Source of the DNA: Spirabiliibacterium falconis
GTDB lineage: Bacteria > Pseudomonadota > Gammaproteobacteria > Enterobacterales > Pasteurellaceae
Direction of reading: 5' to 3'
DNA: 39,162 nucleotides
NCBI RefSeq assembly: GCF_014885015.1
Contig: NZ_JABMIJ010000019.1
Coordinates: forward strand, 1-39,162
Below are positions 1 to 7,651 of the stretch, in pieces. Each line of letters opens with the position of its first letter. The stretch's first letter is position 1. Position numbers and translations under genes: made by a program. The notes beneath the pieces were generated by a model. That model was given only the letters and a program-made list of their open reading frames with translations, was not told the origin of the DNA and searched no databases.

Positions 1-62
1 TTTTGCATGATCATTAACACCTCAACTCTATACTTACCGTTGTACGGTCGAATTGTAGCCAT
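1..62 (-). CDS. Phage-type integrase, N-terminus only (runs off left edge)
   Basis: Only the first 20 codons are inside the window. They read MATIRPYNGKYRVEVLMIMQ. An opening of MATIR, then a short charged stretch and GKYRVEV, is typical of the arm-DNA-binding domain that starts many tyrosine recombinases (phage and island integrases). The ATG is preceded by an AGGTGA ribosome binding site. The gene points away from the tRNA-Leu 3' end, with its start about 235 bases from it, the usual arrangement for an element integrated in a tRNA gene. The call rests on a very short peptide and on context; a different DNA-binding protein cannot be excluded. Confidence 0.6.
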   Translation of the reverse strand, partial: MATIRPYNGKYRVEVLMIMQ

Positions 63-102
63 TATTTCACCTTTTTAAACGTGTAGAAAACCAACCCTGT
101 TT

Positions 103-136
103 TGCGTAAATTTATGCGTAATTTGTGCGTAAATTT
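103..136. repeat. Three tandem TGCGTAAWTT direct repeats
   Basis: TGCGTAAATTT (103-113), TGCGTAATTTG (115-125) and TGCGTAAATTT (126-136) follow one another at 11-12 base intervals, about one helical turn. They lie 40-75 bases upstream of the integrase start. Their regular phasing suggests a protein-binding array, either arm-type integrase sites or an operator for the integrase gene. This function is inferred. Confidence 0.55.
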
Positions 137-146
137 TTTCATTTAT

Positions 147-255
147 ATTCCTGCAAATTCCTATAAATTGCAAAATGTTTTTTTAGTGAAATGCTGTGTT
201 TGGTGAGTAACTCTTTGTTTAGATAGATAAATTCCGTCAAATTCCTCTATATTCC
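147..255. repeat. Pair of ~25-base imperfect direct repeats, possible integrase arm sites
   Basis: The block starting ATTCCTGCAAATTCCTATAA (147-171) recurs as ATTCCGTCAAATTCCTCTAT (231-255), 84 bases apart. Each block contains the shorter unit ATTCC two or three times. Together with the integrase start and the tRNA 3' end, this looks like the arm-binding region of an attachment site. No crossover core could be defined, because the other end of the element is outside the window. Confidence 0.5.
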
Positions 256-261
256 GACAAT

Positions 262-291
262 AAAAAAAGTAGCCAAAATTGACTACTTTTT
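262..291 (-). terminator. Rho-independent terminator after tRNA-Leu
   Basis: AAAAAGTAG (264-272) pairs with CTACTTTTT (283-291), and on the minus strand the stem is followed by a run of T. It ends the secG-tRNA-Leu transcript a few bases beyond the CCA end. A-tracts on both sides could make it work in both directions. If an element is integrated at the tRNA 3' end, this terminator is probably part of the element. Confidence 0.75.
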
Positions 292-296
292 AATCG

Positions 297-382
297 TGGT
301 GCTCTGGGCGAGACTTGAACTCGCACGTCCGATGGACACTACCCCCTCAAGATAGCGTGTCTACCAATTCCACCACCAGAGC
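297..382 (-). tRNA. leuU: tRNA-Leu (anticodon GAG)
   Basis: Read on the minus strand, the acceptor GCTCTGG pairs with CCAGAGC, followed by discriminator A and an encoded CCA. The T arm is GCGAG-TTCAAGT-CTCGC. The anticodon stem CTATC/GGTAG closes the loop TTGAGGG, giving anticodon GAG, which reads CUC and CUU. A long variable arm marks it as a class II (leucine) tRNA of 86 bases including CCA. It lies 18 bases after the secG stop codon, the same order as secG-leuU in E. coli, so the tRNA is probably processed from a secG transcript. It borders an integrase gene and is the likely integration target. Confidence 0.96.
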
Positions 383-400
383 AGAAATCGTCATATTTCT

Positions 401-751
401 TTATTGCGGGATGTCGCTATTTTGTGTTTCAGTCGGAACATCCGTCGCTGGCGCAGTTGTTGACTCTTGAATCTGCTGCGCTTCGCTACTTAAATCATCA
501 AATGCACCTTGTGGAGCTTGACGATGTGTATTAAGGTTACCAATTACGAGAGCAATAGCAAAAAAGAAAATAGCTAAAATAGCAGTTGTACGCGATAAAA
601 AATTGGCTGAGCCTGCCGCACCAAAGATCGTGCCAGATGCTCCAGAGCCAAATGATGCTCCCATATCCGCACCTTTACCTTGTTGCAATAAGATAAAGCC
701 GATTAATACAACGGATACTAAGATGTAAGCAATAATTAAAATCTCGTACAT
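401..751 (-). CDS. secG: Protein-export membrane protein SecG
   Basis: SecG is the small auxiliary subunit of the SecYEG channel, which moves unfolded proteins across or into the inner membrane. The 116-residue product has the family layout: a first membrane helix (about residues 3-23), the conserved loop with LLQQGKGADMGASFGSG around 21-37, a second helix (about 55-75) and a variable polar tail rich in Gln, Thr and Pro. The length is normal (about 110 residues). It has its own intergenic region after topB and runs into the tRNA-Leu gene downstream. The ATG is the only sensible start; the ribosome binding site is weak. Confidence 0.96.
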   Translation of the reverse strand: MYEILIIAYILVSVVLIGFILLQQGKGADMGASFGSGASGTIFGAAGSANFLSRTTAILAIFFFAIALVIGNLNTHRQAPQGAFDDLSSEAQQIQESTTAPATDVPTETQNSDIPQ

Positions 752-850
752 AATCTTTTAAGGCGTATAACCTAACTCTCTAATTGATTTAACTGTGGCA
801 TGATAATGAAACTACACAAGCTTAGCAAGTTATTTTTGCAAAAGTGCGGT

Positions 851-2770
851 TTAGTTGCTTTTTTTTCGTGCAACACGTTGACGCACCGTGCTGTTATCTG
901 CAGGTTGAGGCGGAATATTTTGTAACTGTCTCAATGTTCGCATATCGTATTGACCTAAAAGGTCGTGCAGTTGCGTGAGTAATTCGTGCATAAATTGGCG
1001 ATAATTTGCTTTCTTTTGGCTAATTGCATTGAGTTGAGACTCCCAATGTGCGGTCATATCAGGCATTGTGACACGTTCGGGTAACGATTGAATGAAAATG
1101 CGCCCTGCCTGTGTGCTAATAATATTGCTCCCTTTTTTTTCGATAAAACCGCGTTTAAACAGTAATTGAATAATTCCCGCACGGGTCGCCTCTGTGCCTA
1201 AGCCATCGGTTTCTCGTAAAATTTTTTTCAAGGCTTTATCCTGCACAAAACGAGCAATTCCTGTCATAGCTGAAAGTAATGTTGCATCAGTAAAAGGCTT
1301 CGGCGGCTGCGTTTGTTTTTCTACCACTTGCCCTTTAACGCAATGTAACCTCTCTCCTTTTTTGACTTTCGGCAAGGCTCGCTCTATGTTCGTCTCATCG
1401 TCGTCCTTGCCGAGTAAGGCTTTCCAGCCTAATTGTGCAATACCTCGCATTTGTGCCACAAATGTACCGCCTGCAATCTCAAGCTCAATTTTCGTTTTAT
1501 TGAATAAGGCATCAGCACAAAATTGCATTAAATATTGCCGTGCAACCAAATCATAAATACGCTGCTCAAGCGTAGAAAGTGCGGTTTTTCCCCCTTTCGC
1601 TGTCGGGATAATGCCATGGTGTGCTTCAACTTTTTCGGTGTTCCACGCACGATTTTTGCAAGACAAATCAACTGCCATAGGCAGTGAATTAAATTCACTG
1701 GAATGGCTTAAAATGGCGTTACAGACTGCACTTCGTTGTTCAAAATGTTCGCTGGGCAAATAACGACAATCGGATCGTGGATAGGTAATGAGTTTATGTA
1801 CTTCATATAAACGTTGACACGCATCAAGGACTTCTTGGGCAGAATAGCCAAACCGTTTGCCCGCATCAATTTGCAGTGCAGAAAGTGAATACGGTAATGG
1901 TGCAAGCTCTTTTTCTTGATTTTCTTGATAACGTTTAACCGTTGCCGCTTGATTTTCAATGCGTCGCGCGACATTTTCTGCAAGCCCTTTGGAAAGCACT
2001 CGCCCTTGCTCATCTTGATAGTCTTCACACGCTTGACTAGGCTGCCACTGCGCGATAAATTCGTCAGGTGGCGTATTAGCAGTGTGAATGTGGGCATTTA
2101 CTTGATAAAACGCTTTAGGCTGAAAGTGCTCAATCTCCCAATCACGACGCACAATTAATCCTAATACTGGCGTTTGTACTCGCCCAACAGACAATACGCC
2201 ACGATAACCCGCCCGTTGTCCATACAGGGTAAAGGCGCGCGTCATATTAATGCCATATAGCCAGTCCGCACGTGCACGCGCCAACGCAGATGTGGACAGC
2301 GGAATAAAAGTGCGGTTAGGCACAAGCTGTTTAATGGCTTGGCTCACCGCACTAGGGTTGAGATCATTAATTAAGCAGCGTTGCACGTCCGCCAATTGCA
2401 CATTGGACAATTGTGCATAGTTTAGCACTTCATCTACCAATAATTGCCCTTCACGATCGGGGTCTCCTGCGTGAACCAACATCTCAGCTTGTTTGATCAA
2501 GTTCAATACAATATTAAGCTGCTTTTGGCTTGTTTTTTTAGGGAGTAATTGCCAGTGTTCAGGCACAATCGGCAAGTGTTCTAACCGCCAACGCTTAAAC
2601 TCAGGATTGTAGCTATCGGGTTCTGCTTGCTCTAATAAATGCCCCACACACCATGTAACGCAATCCTGCGTTCCACATTGAATAAAGCCATCACCACGCT
2701 TATGGGGCTTGGGTAACACATCAGCAATCGCACGTGCGAGGCTGGGTTTTTCAGCAATAAATAAACGCAT
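851..2770 (-). CDS. topB: DNA topoisomerase III
   Basis: Type IA topoisomerase that cuts one DNA strand through a tyrosine link and passes another through, decatenating replication and recombination intermediates. The toprim domain begins at [14 protein letters not shown], with the acidic DPDREGQ motif at about 103-109. [11 protein letters not shown] (about 194-204) and the active-site tyrosine (about Y330, in LITYPRSD) follow. The 639 residues compare with 653 in E. coli. The C-terminus is short and basic. The start lies one base after the mtgA stop, so it is probably the last gene of slt-trpR-mtgA-topB. An uptake signal lies just after the stop codon (842-850) and two more lie inside the gene. 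The gene contains an A8 tract (1133-1140) in frame. Confidence 0.96.
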   Translation of the reverse strand: MRLFIAEKPSLARAIADVLPKPHKRGDGFIQCGTQDCVTWCVGHLLEQAEPDSYNPEFKRWRLEHLPIVPEHWQLLPKKTSQKQLNIVLNLIKQAEMLVHAGDPDREGQLLVDEVLNYAQLSNVQLADVQRCLINDLNPSAVSQAIKQLVPNRTFIPLSTSALARARADWLYGINMTRAFTLYGQRAGYRGVLSVGRVQTPVLGLIVRRDWEIEHFQPKAFYQVNAHIHTANTPPDEFIAQWQPSQACEDYQDEQGRVLSKGLAENVARRIENQAATVKRYQENQEKELAPLPYSLSALQIDAGKRFGYSAQEVLDACQRLYEVHKLITYPRSDCRYLPSEHFEQRSAVCNAILSHSSEFNSLPMAVDLSCKNRAWNTEKVEAHHGIIPTAKGGKTALSTLEQRIYDLVARQYLMQFCADALFNKTKIELEIAGGTFVAQMRGIAQLGWKALLGKDDDETNIERALPKVKKGERLHCVKGQVVEKQTQPPKPFTDATLLSAMTGIARFVQDKALKKILRETDGLGTEATRAGIIQLLFKRGFIEKKGSNIISTQAGRIFIQSLPERVTMPDMTAHWESQLNAISQKKANYRQFMHELLTQLHDLLGQYDMRTLRQLQNIPPQPADNSTVRQRVARKKSN

Positions 2771-2771
2771 A

Positions 2772-3491
2772 TTACTCTAATTTATCTAAAAATGGACTGC
2801 CCCCAAGGGCTTGCATTTGGCGCATAATCCATTGCTGTTTGCGCAACATGGCGCGTGATGGCACATTAACCCGATAAATATGCGGATTAGGCAAACTGCT
2901 GGCTAAAAGTGCAGCTTGTGATGTTGTCAACTTGCGTACACTGGTATGAAAAAAGTGCTGTGCCGCCGCTTCTACGCCATAAATGCCATCACCAAATTCA
3001 GCAATATTTAAATACACTTCTAAAATGCGGTTTTTATCCCACATAGCTTCCAAAAGCCATGTAATAGGCACTTCTAAAGCTTTACGTAGCCAACTTTGCC
3101 CATGCCAAAGATACAAATTTTTGGCTGTTTGTTGTGAAATTGTCGAACCACCACGCACTGCTTTATTGACTTGATTATGTTTATACGCCTTTTCGATTGC
3201 AATCCAATCAATGCCAAAATGACGTGGAAATTGTTGATCTTCAGCGGCAATCACTGCCAATTGCATCGCTTTACTCATCTGATCAAGATTAACCCACTGA
3301 TAGTGGGTTTTAAATGCAAAATCTCCCGTAAACCAGTGCCGTAGCTGTTGTTGTGCCATGTATGCCGAAAACGGCACTGGTACAAAACGCAAAAGTGCGG
3401 TCAGCATAACCATAAATACAACACAATAAGCGACAATGCGAACTGTCCTCCGAGCTATTCGCCGTCGCCACGCCACCTTTTTAATTGCCAT
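2772..3491 (-). CDS. mtgA: Monofunctional biosynthetic peptidoglycan transglycosylase
   Basis: Polymerises glycan strands from lipid II at the periplasmic face of the inner membrane. From the chosen start ([11 protein letters not shown]) the protein has 239 residues: a basic N-tail, one membrane anchor (about 17-38) and a GT51 domain. That domain has the catalytic Glu in [14 protein letters not shown] (about E84), the [16 protein letters not shown] motif (about 114-129), [10 protein letters not shown] and [10 protein letters not shown] start nine codons upstream is possible. I prefer 3491 because this ATG overlaps the end of trpR by 11 bases, as in coupled genes, and the protein then begins like its homologues. 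There is no transpeptidase domain, which separates it from class A penicillin-binding proteins. Confidence 0.94.
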   Translation of the reverse strand: MAIKKVAWRRRIARRTVRIVAYCVVFMVMLTALLRFVPVPFSAYMAQQQLRHWFTGDFAFKTHYQWVNLDQMSKAMQLAVIAAEDQQFPRHFGIDWIAIEKAYKHNQVNKAVRGGSTISQQTAKNLYLWHGQSWLRKALEVPITWLLEAMWDKNRILEVYLNIAEFGDGIYGVEAAAQHFFHTSVRKLTTSQAALLASSLPNPHIYRVNVPSRAMLRKQQWIMRQMQALGGSPFLDKLE

Positions 3492-3768
3492 GACCTTGTA
3501 GCCACGCAAGCAGCTCATCTGGCATTGTTTTTAACATATTTGATCCACGCGTAATGGTTGCTGCACTGGTATTTAATTGTTGCTGAATCTCTCGTTGAGA
3601 ATGCGATTTCGCTAATAAAGCTTTAACAATTTGAACACGAAGACCGATTGAATCTCGCTCATCGGCGGTCAACAACATACTGAGTACCTCATGTTCCCGT
3701 TTTTCCGCAAATGCTGCTCGCAATAGTTCAACAAACACATGCCATTGTTCTGTTTTATTTGCGATCAT
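3481..3768 (-). CDS. trpR: Trp operon repressor
   Basis: TrpR is a dimeric all-helical repressor that binds operators when loaded with L-tryptophan. It controls tryptophan synthesis genes and, in enteric bacteria, its own gene. The 95-residue product shows the family core LTADERDSIGLRVQIVKALL and a helix-turn-helix at about 57-80 (SQREIQQQLNTSAATITRGS). It is slightly shorter than the 108 residues of E. coli TrpR, missing mainly N-terminal residues. A strong ribosome binding site (AAAGGAGAAGG) precedes the ATG. It is only 29 bases from slt and overlaps mtgA. A promoter with a TrpR-like half operator lies at the slt stop codon, which suggests autoregulation. Confidence 0.95.
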   Translation of the reverse strand: MIANKTEQWHVFVELLRAAFAEKREHEVLSMLLTADERDSIGLRVQIVKALLAKSHSQREIQQQLNTSAATITRGSNMLKTMPDELLAWLQGHGN

Positions 3769-3794
3769 GTCCTTCTCCTTTCGCCCTTACTTAT

Positions 3795-3829
3795 GTACTA
3801 GTATAAGCGATCATACTCACGTTTGGCGA
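3795..3829 (-). promoter_or_regulatory. Probable trpR promoter with TrpR half-operator
   Basis: On the minus strand a -10 box TATACT (3805-3800) lies 18 bases after a TCGCCA -35 box (3829-3824). This puts the transcript start about 25 bases before the trpR ATG. Overlapping the -10 is ACTAGTAC (3802-3795), identical to one arm of the E. coli trp operator. The other arm is poorly conserved. The CTAG also contains the slt stop codon. Placing the operator over the -10 copies the known arrangement at trp promoters. Function is inferred. Confidence 0.5.
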
Positions 3830-5810
3830 ATGAAATTCCCTGCTGCTTACGCAATAATTGATAATAATAGTCATACGCCAGTACATTTTGCACATAACCT
3901 CGCGTTTCATAGTAAGGAATCGTGGCAATAAATTCTGCCATCGTCAACCGCCCTCCAGCTCGAGTAAGCCACTGCTCAACGCGTCGGCTACCTGCATTAT
4001 ACGCACTGGCAATTAAAATGCGATTCCCCTCAAATCGCTCAGACAGTTGCTGCAAATGTGCAGTACCCAGCATAATATTGTCAAACGCAGAAAAAAGCTG
4101 ATTGGCATTATTGTACGGCAATTTTAACTGATCTGCTGTTTGTTTCGCAGTGCTAGGTAATAACTGCATTAAGCCACGCGCATCTGCACTGGATATTACA
4201 GATGGATTCCATGCACTTTCTTGGCGTGCAATGGCTTGTGCAAAACTGACTGGAAGCGTTTTGCCAGTTAAATTAATTTTAAACCACGTGTCATATGCCA
4301 GTGGTAAACGTGCCGAAATATAATCCCACGCTTTGGCAGCAATGGTCGCCTGCACCCCAATATCATACCACCCGTGTTCATTGGCATAATCTGCTAATGC
4401 AATTTTTTGCTCATTATCCGCCTCATCTAACATACGCTGCCACAGGCTATTGACTGTTTGCGTTTGCCGCACTATGTGTAATTCTTGTAATTGAGCTAAC
4501 CGCACTTTAAAGGGAATTAATGCCTGCTGGCGTTGCTCAGCACTCAGTTGAGCAAAGTGCGGTTGATACACCACGCCTAGCGTCGCTGCTGCAAGCATGG
4601 GATAAAAACCACGTTCTTGGCTTAAGCTTTCCAGTAATCCACGTGCTGATTGCCCCTGTTTTTCACGATTAATCGCTTGCCAATAACGCCATTCTTGTTT
4701 ATTGGCGGCTTCAGGAGACAGCAAATCCAACCAAGGTGCCAAATCGGCTTTTTGCAAAAGTGCGGTACGAATACGCCGCTCTGTGAGCACATCATCTTTT
4801 AATGTACGAATCGCCTCATCACGCCAACGTTGCAATGATGCTTCATCTTGATCAAATAATTTACTGACTACCGCACTTTGCCATTTCTCACGCTGCTCTG
4901 CCCCCAAATGAAAGCGTTCTGCCCAACGCGCAAATTCGGCAAAGGGATCATGGCGATCAAGCAACGATATATCCAGTTTTTTTAAAAAACGAGGAAAAGT
5001 GCGGTCAACAATGGCCTGATTTTCAGGTGTAATCGCCGCCGTTTGCACAAATACGGTCAACTGCTCTGGATGTTCACGCAACTGCACAAGCGATTCCAGC
5101 CAATTTTGCGACACAATGTCATCGCCTGCCAAATTACGCAAGTGACGTAATAGCCCATCACTGCCAGCCAAAAACGCCAGATAACCACGCTGACGCAATA
5201 ACGCAGGTGTCAGCTGCCCAGCCTGCTGCCACTGAGCTAAAATGGCATCGCATTGATTTGGCAAAGACTTCCCTGTTTGCCAAAGTGCGGTGACGTTTGC
5301 CCAAATCGACGGCGCATTAGGTGTTTGATGAAGCTGCGCACTCAGTTGAATACATTGGCTGGCAACATCATCCATTGGATGACGTGCGAGAAAATCACGA
5401 ATTGCCTGCCAGTCTTGCTGTTGATATAAATGCGTAAGTAACGTTCGATTCAGTTCTTGCTGATTAGCGATGTCTGGGTACTGTGTGGCAAACTCAACGA
5501 TACGTGACTCACTCAACTGGGTTTTATCTAAGAGCAGGCGTTGATAATACAAATAAGGCGTAAGAATATAGCCTTGCAAGGCTGAAAGCATTGTATCAAT
5601 CTGTTGAAAATGCTGCTTTTGTGCAGCCAATGGTAAAAGCTGTGCGGTTTTCTGATAAAGCTGACGCTGCACATCAAGCGGTAAATGCGTTTGCAAATTG
5701 GGCACCGCACTTTCCTTCGGCTCGGGGGAGGTCTCCCCTACTGCCACTGCCATTTGACTGGCAAAAATGGTACTGACAACGAATACACATTTTTTTCTTA
5801 ACACATTCAC
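3798..5810 (-). CDS. slt: Soluble lytic murein transglycosylase
   Basis: Periplasmic enzyme that cleaves the MurNAc-GlcNAc bond of peptidoglycan with formation of 1,6-anhydro-MurNAc. The 670-residue protein starts with a signal peptide (residues 1-23, MNVLRKKC... AVA). It continues with a long alpha-helical U-shaped domain (about 40-490) and ends with the lysozyme-like SLT domain. The catalytic glutamate is about E531 in AIARQESAWNPSV, followed by ADARGLMQLLPSTA and AYNAGSRRV. E. coli Slt70 is 645 residues. It is followed closely by trpR, the same neighbour as in other Pasteurellaceae. It contains a cluster of at least seven uptake signals (4499-5712), the densest group in the window. Confidence 0.95.
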   Translation of the reverse strand: MNVLRKKCVFVVSTIFASQMAVAVGETSPEPKESAVPNLQTHLPLDVQRQLYQKTAQLLPLAAQKQHFQQIDTMLSALQGYILTPYLYYQRLLLDKTQLSESRIVEFATQYPDIANQQELNRTLLTHLYQQQDWQAIRDFLARHPMDDVASQCIQLSAQLHQTPNAPSIWANVTALWQTGKSLPNQCDAILAQWQQAGQLTPALLRQRGYLAFLAGSDGLLRHLRNLAGDDIVSQNWLESLVQLREHPEQLTVFVQTAAITPENQAIVDRTFPRFLKKLDISLLDRHDPFAEFARWAERFHLGAEQREKWQSAVVSKLFDQDEASLQRWRDEAIRTLKDDVLTERRIRTALLQKADLAPWLDLLSPEAANKQEWRYWQAINREKQGQSARGLLESLSQERGFYPMLAAATLGVVYQPHFAQLSAEQRQQALIPFKVRLAQLQELHIVRQTQTVNSLWQRMLDEADNEQKIALADYANEHGWYDIGVQATIAAKAWDYISARLPLAYDTWFKINLTGKTLPVSFAQAIARQESAWNPSVISSADARGLMQLLPSTAKQTADQLKLPYNNANQLFSAFDNIMLGTAHLQQLSERFEGNRILIASAYNAGSRRVEQWLTRAGGRLTMAEFIATIPYYETRGYVQNVLAYDYYYQLLRKQQGISFAKREYDRLY

Positions 5811-5824
5811 TCTCCTGTTGAAAT

Positions 5825-5851
5825 AAAAAACACCTTGCTTAGCAAGGTGTT
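5825..5851 (-). terminator. Terminator after znuA
   Basis: Near-perfect hairpin with arms AACACCTTGCT (5829-5839) and AGCAAGGTGTT (5841-5851), followed on the minus strand by a T-rich run. It separates the znuA transcript from slt. Confidence 0.85.
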
Positions 5852-5891
5852 AGACTTATTTTTTGCCTAAAAATTCATTTCCAACGCAACG

Positions 5892-6881
5892 TTACTTTTT
5901 GCTCAAACAATGGCTTAGGCTATCTGCAGTCGCTTGTAAAAAGTCAATATACGCTGTTTTCCCAAGTGCAATGTCTTCGCCTAATGGGTCAAGTTGCCCC
6001 ACGCTGACACCCGTATTTTTTTGTAACGTTTCCACTACCCGCGGGGTAAATTGCGGTTCGGTAAATAAGCATTTCGCTTTATGTTCTGTAATGCTAGCTT
6101 TGATTTCACTTAATGTTTTCGCACCTGGTGCAACCGCTGGATTAATGGTAAATGCCCCGAGATGATTTAACCCAAACTGCCGCTCAAAATAGCCGTATGC
6201 GTCATGGAATACGTAGTAGCCCTCTCCTTTCACAGGGGCAAGTTGTTTGCTCAGACTCGCCAATTTATCAGCAATATTTTTCTTGAAATCTGCCAAATTT
6301 GAGTTAATCAACGCGGCTTTATTGGGATAAAGTGCGGTTAAACGCTCAGCAATATTTTCAGCGACTAATTCACTGATTTTTGGTGAATACCATACATGCC
6401 AGTCAGTTTGTAAACCGTCATGGTGGTGGTCGTGATCATGGTGGTCATGATGCTTATGATCATGATCGGCATGCTTGTGATCGTGGCTATGCTCATGCTT
6501 ATGGTCATGATCGTGGTCACCATGGAAATGCACATGCATCGCTTTACCTAACAAGGACTTAATGCCATCAATATCTTCAATTTCCAGCACGTTTTTCTCA
6601 TCCAATTTTTCCACACTGCTTTCAAGGAAAGTTTCCATTTCATCACCAACCCAGATTACTAATTGTGCTTTTTTCAACCGCTCTAGATCAGACGGGCGCA
6701 TGCTGTAATCATGTGGTGACGCACCTGCGGGCAATAACACTTCCGTTGGCGTTACCCCTTCTGCAATCGCAGCCGCAATAAAACCAATCGGCTTCACCGT
6801 CGTTAAAATATCCGCTTGTGCGCTTAGTGCAGCGGTGGAAAGTACCGTGGCGGCGAGAAGTTGTTTATTCAATTTTTTCAT
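5892..6881 (-). CDS. znuA: Zinc ABC transporter periplasmic binding protein ZnuA
   Basis: Captures Zn(II) in the periplasm and delivers it to the ZnuBC ABC transporter, whose genes are not in the window. It has a signal peptide (about 1-23, ending AQA) and the cluster A-I fold of metal-binding proteins. Metal ligands are visible at ASPHDYS (His57), DWHVWYSP (His162), VFHDAYGYF and the C-terminal acidic loop. Residues about 116-154 form a very His/Asp-rich loop typical of ZnuA, thought to gather zinc. Length is 329 residues. The ATG overlaps the tcdA stop (ATGA), so it is translated as part of the mltA-tcdA series. I saw no Zur box next to it, so zinc control, if any, must act further upstream or from inside tcdA. 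Confidence 0.95.
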   Translation of the reverse strand: MKKLNKQLLAATVLSTAALSAQADILTTVKPIGFIAAAIAEGVTPTEVLLPAGASPHDYSMRPSDLERLKKAQLVIWVGDEMETFLESSVEKLDEKNVLEIEDIDGIKSLLGKAMHVHFHGDHDHDHKHEHSHDHKHADHDHKHHDHHDHDHHHDGLQTDWHVWYSPKISELVAENIAERLTALYPNKAALINSNLADFKKNIADKLASLSKQLAPVKGEGYYVFHDAYGYFERQFGLNHLGAFTINPAVAPGAKTLSEIKASITEHKAKCLFTEPQFTPRVVETLQKNTGVSVGQLDPLGEDIALGKTAYIDFLQATADSLSHCLSKK

Positions 6882-7651
6882 ACCTTGTCCTTTTGCTGTT
6901 GTAGCAATTTTTCAATTACCCGAGATACTGCAAAAAAACCAAACGTTGCAGTAACCATTGTTGCCGCGCCGAAGCCGTTTGCACAGTTCATTGTGGCAGA
7001 TACATCACACCGCCCTTCCATTTTAGGAAAAATCAAAGGCTGTGTTGAAAACACACAATCTATACCAAATTTACGTTTTGGATTTTGGCTGAAATTGTAC
7101 TGCTTACGAAGCAGCGACCGCACTTTGGCAGCCAGCGGATCTTGTATCGTCCGCGAGAGATCGGCGAGTTGAATTTTACTTGGGTCTGTCTGACCGCCTG
7201 CGCCGCCTGTGGTGATCAACCGAATTTTATGGCGTTTTGCATATGCAATCAGTGCCGCTTTTACCTTTACACTGTCGATCGCATCAATCACATAGTCAAA
7301 GTGCGGTTGAATGTGCGTTGCGATATTCTCCAACGTGAGAAAATCATCAATATACTGCACTTCACAGGCGGGGTTAATTGCCTGTACGCGCTCGCACATA
7401 ACCTCGCCTTTGAGCTTACCAAAATTGCCATTGATGGCGTGAATTTGTCGATTGGTGTTAGTTAGACAAATATCATCCATATCAATTAACGTTATTTTGC
7501 CGACCGCACTTCGTGCCAGTGCTTCCACAGCCCATGAGCCAACGCCACCAATCCCCACGACACAGATGTGCGTATGGCGTAATATCGTCAATGCCTGTAT
7601 ACCATAAAGACGTGCAATGCCCCCAAAACGACGCTCAACTTCATCACTCAT
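6878..7651 (-). CDS. tcdA: tRNA threonylcarbamoyladenosine dehydratase TcdA (CsdL)
   Basis: ATP-dependent enzyme that cyclises t6A37 of ANN-decoding tRNAs to ct6A. It belongs to the MoeB/ThiF/E1 superfamily. The protein shows RRFGGIARLYG near the N-terminus, the nucleotide-binding GIGGVGSWAVEALARS (about 33-48), TLIDMDDICLTNTNRQ, DAIDSVKVKAALI, and a C-terminal membrane-prone tail. I chose the ATG at 7651 (257 residues, MSDEVERRFGG) because it overlaps the mltA stop as TAATG; a start five codons upstream is also open. It is tightly packed between mltA and znuA. The partner sulfur-acceptor genes csdA/csdE are not here. Confidence 0.93.
   Translation of the reverse strand: MSDEVERRFGGIARLYGIQALTILRHTHICVVGIGGVGSWAVEALARSAVGKITLIDMDDICLTNTNRQIHAINGNFGKLKGEVMCERVQAINPACEVQYIDDFLTLENIATHIQPHFDYVIDAIDSVKVKAALIAYAKRHKIRLITTGGAGGQTDPSKIQLADLSRTIQDPLAAKVRSLLRKQYNFSQNPKRKFGIDCVFSTQPLIFPKMEGRCDVSATMNCANGFGAATMVTATFGFFAVSRVIEKLLQQQKDKV

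Noticed and set aside
1133-1140. A8 (T8) tract inside topB as a phase-variation site
   Set aside because: It is in frame and the tract is short; topB is a housekeeping gene, and one such run is expected in AT-rich DNA.
6380-6562. Plus-strand ORF rich in His, Asp and Gly
   Set aside because: It is the antisense shadow of the His-rich loop of znuA; repetitive codons keep several frames open.
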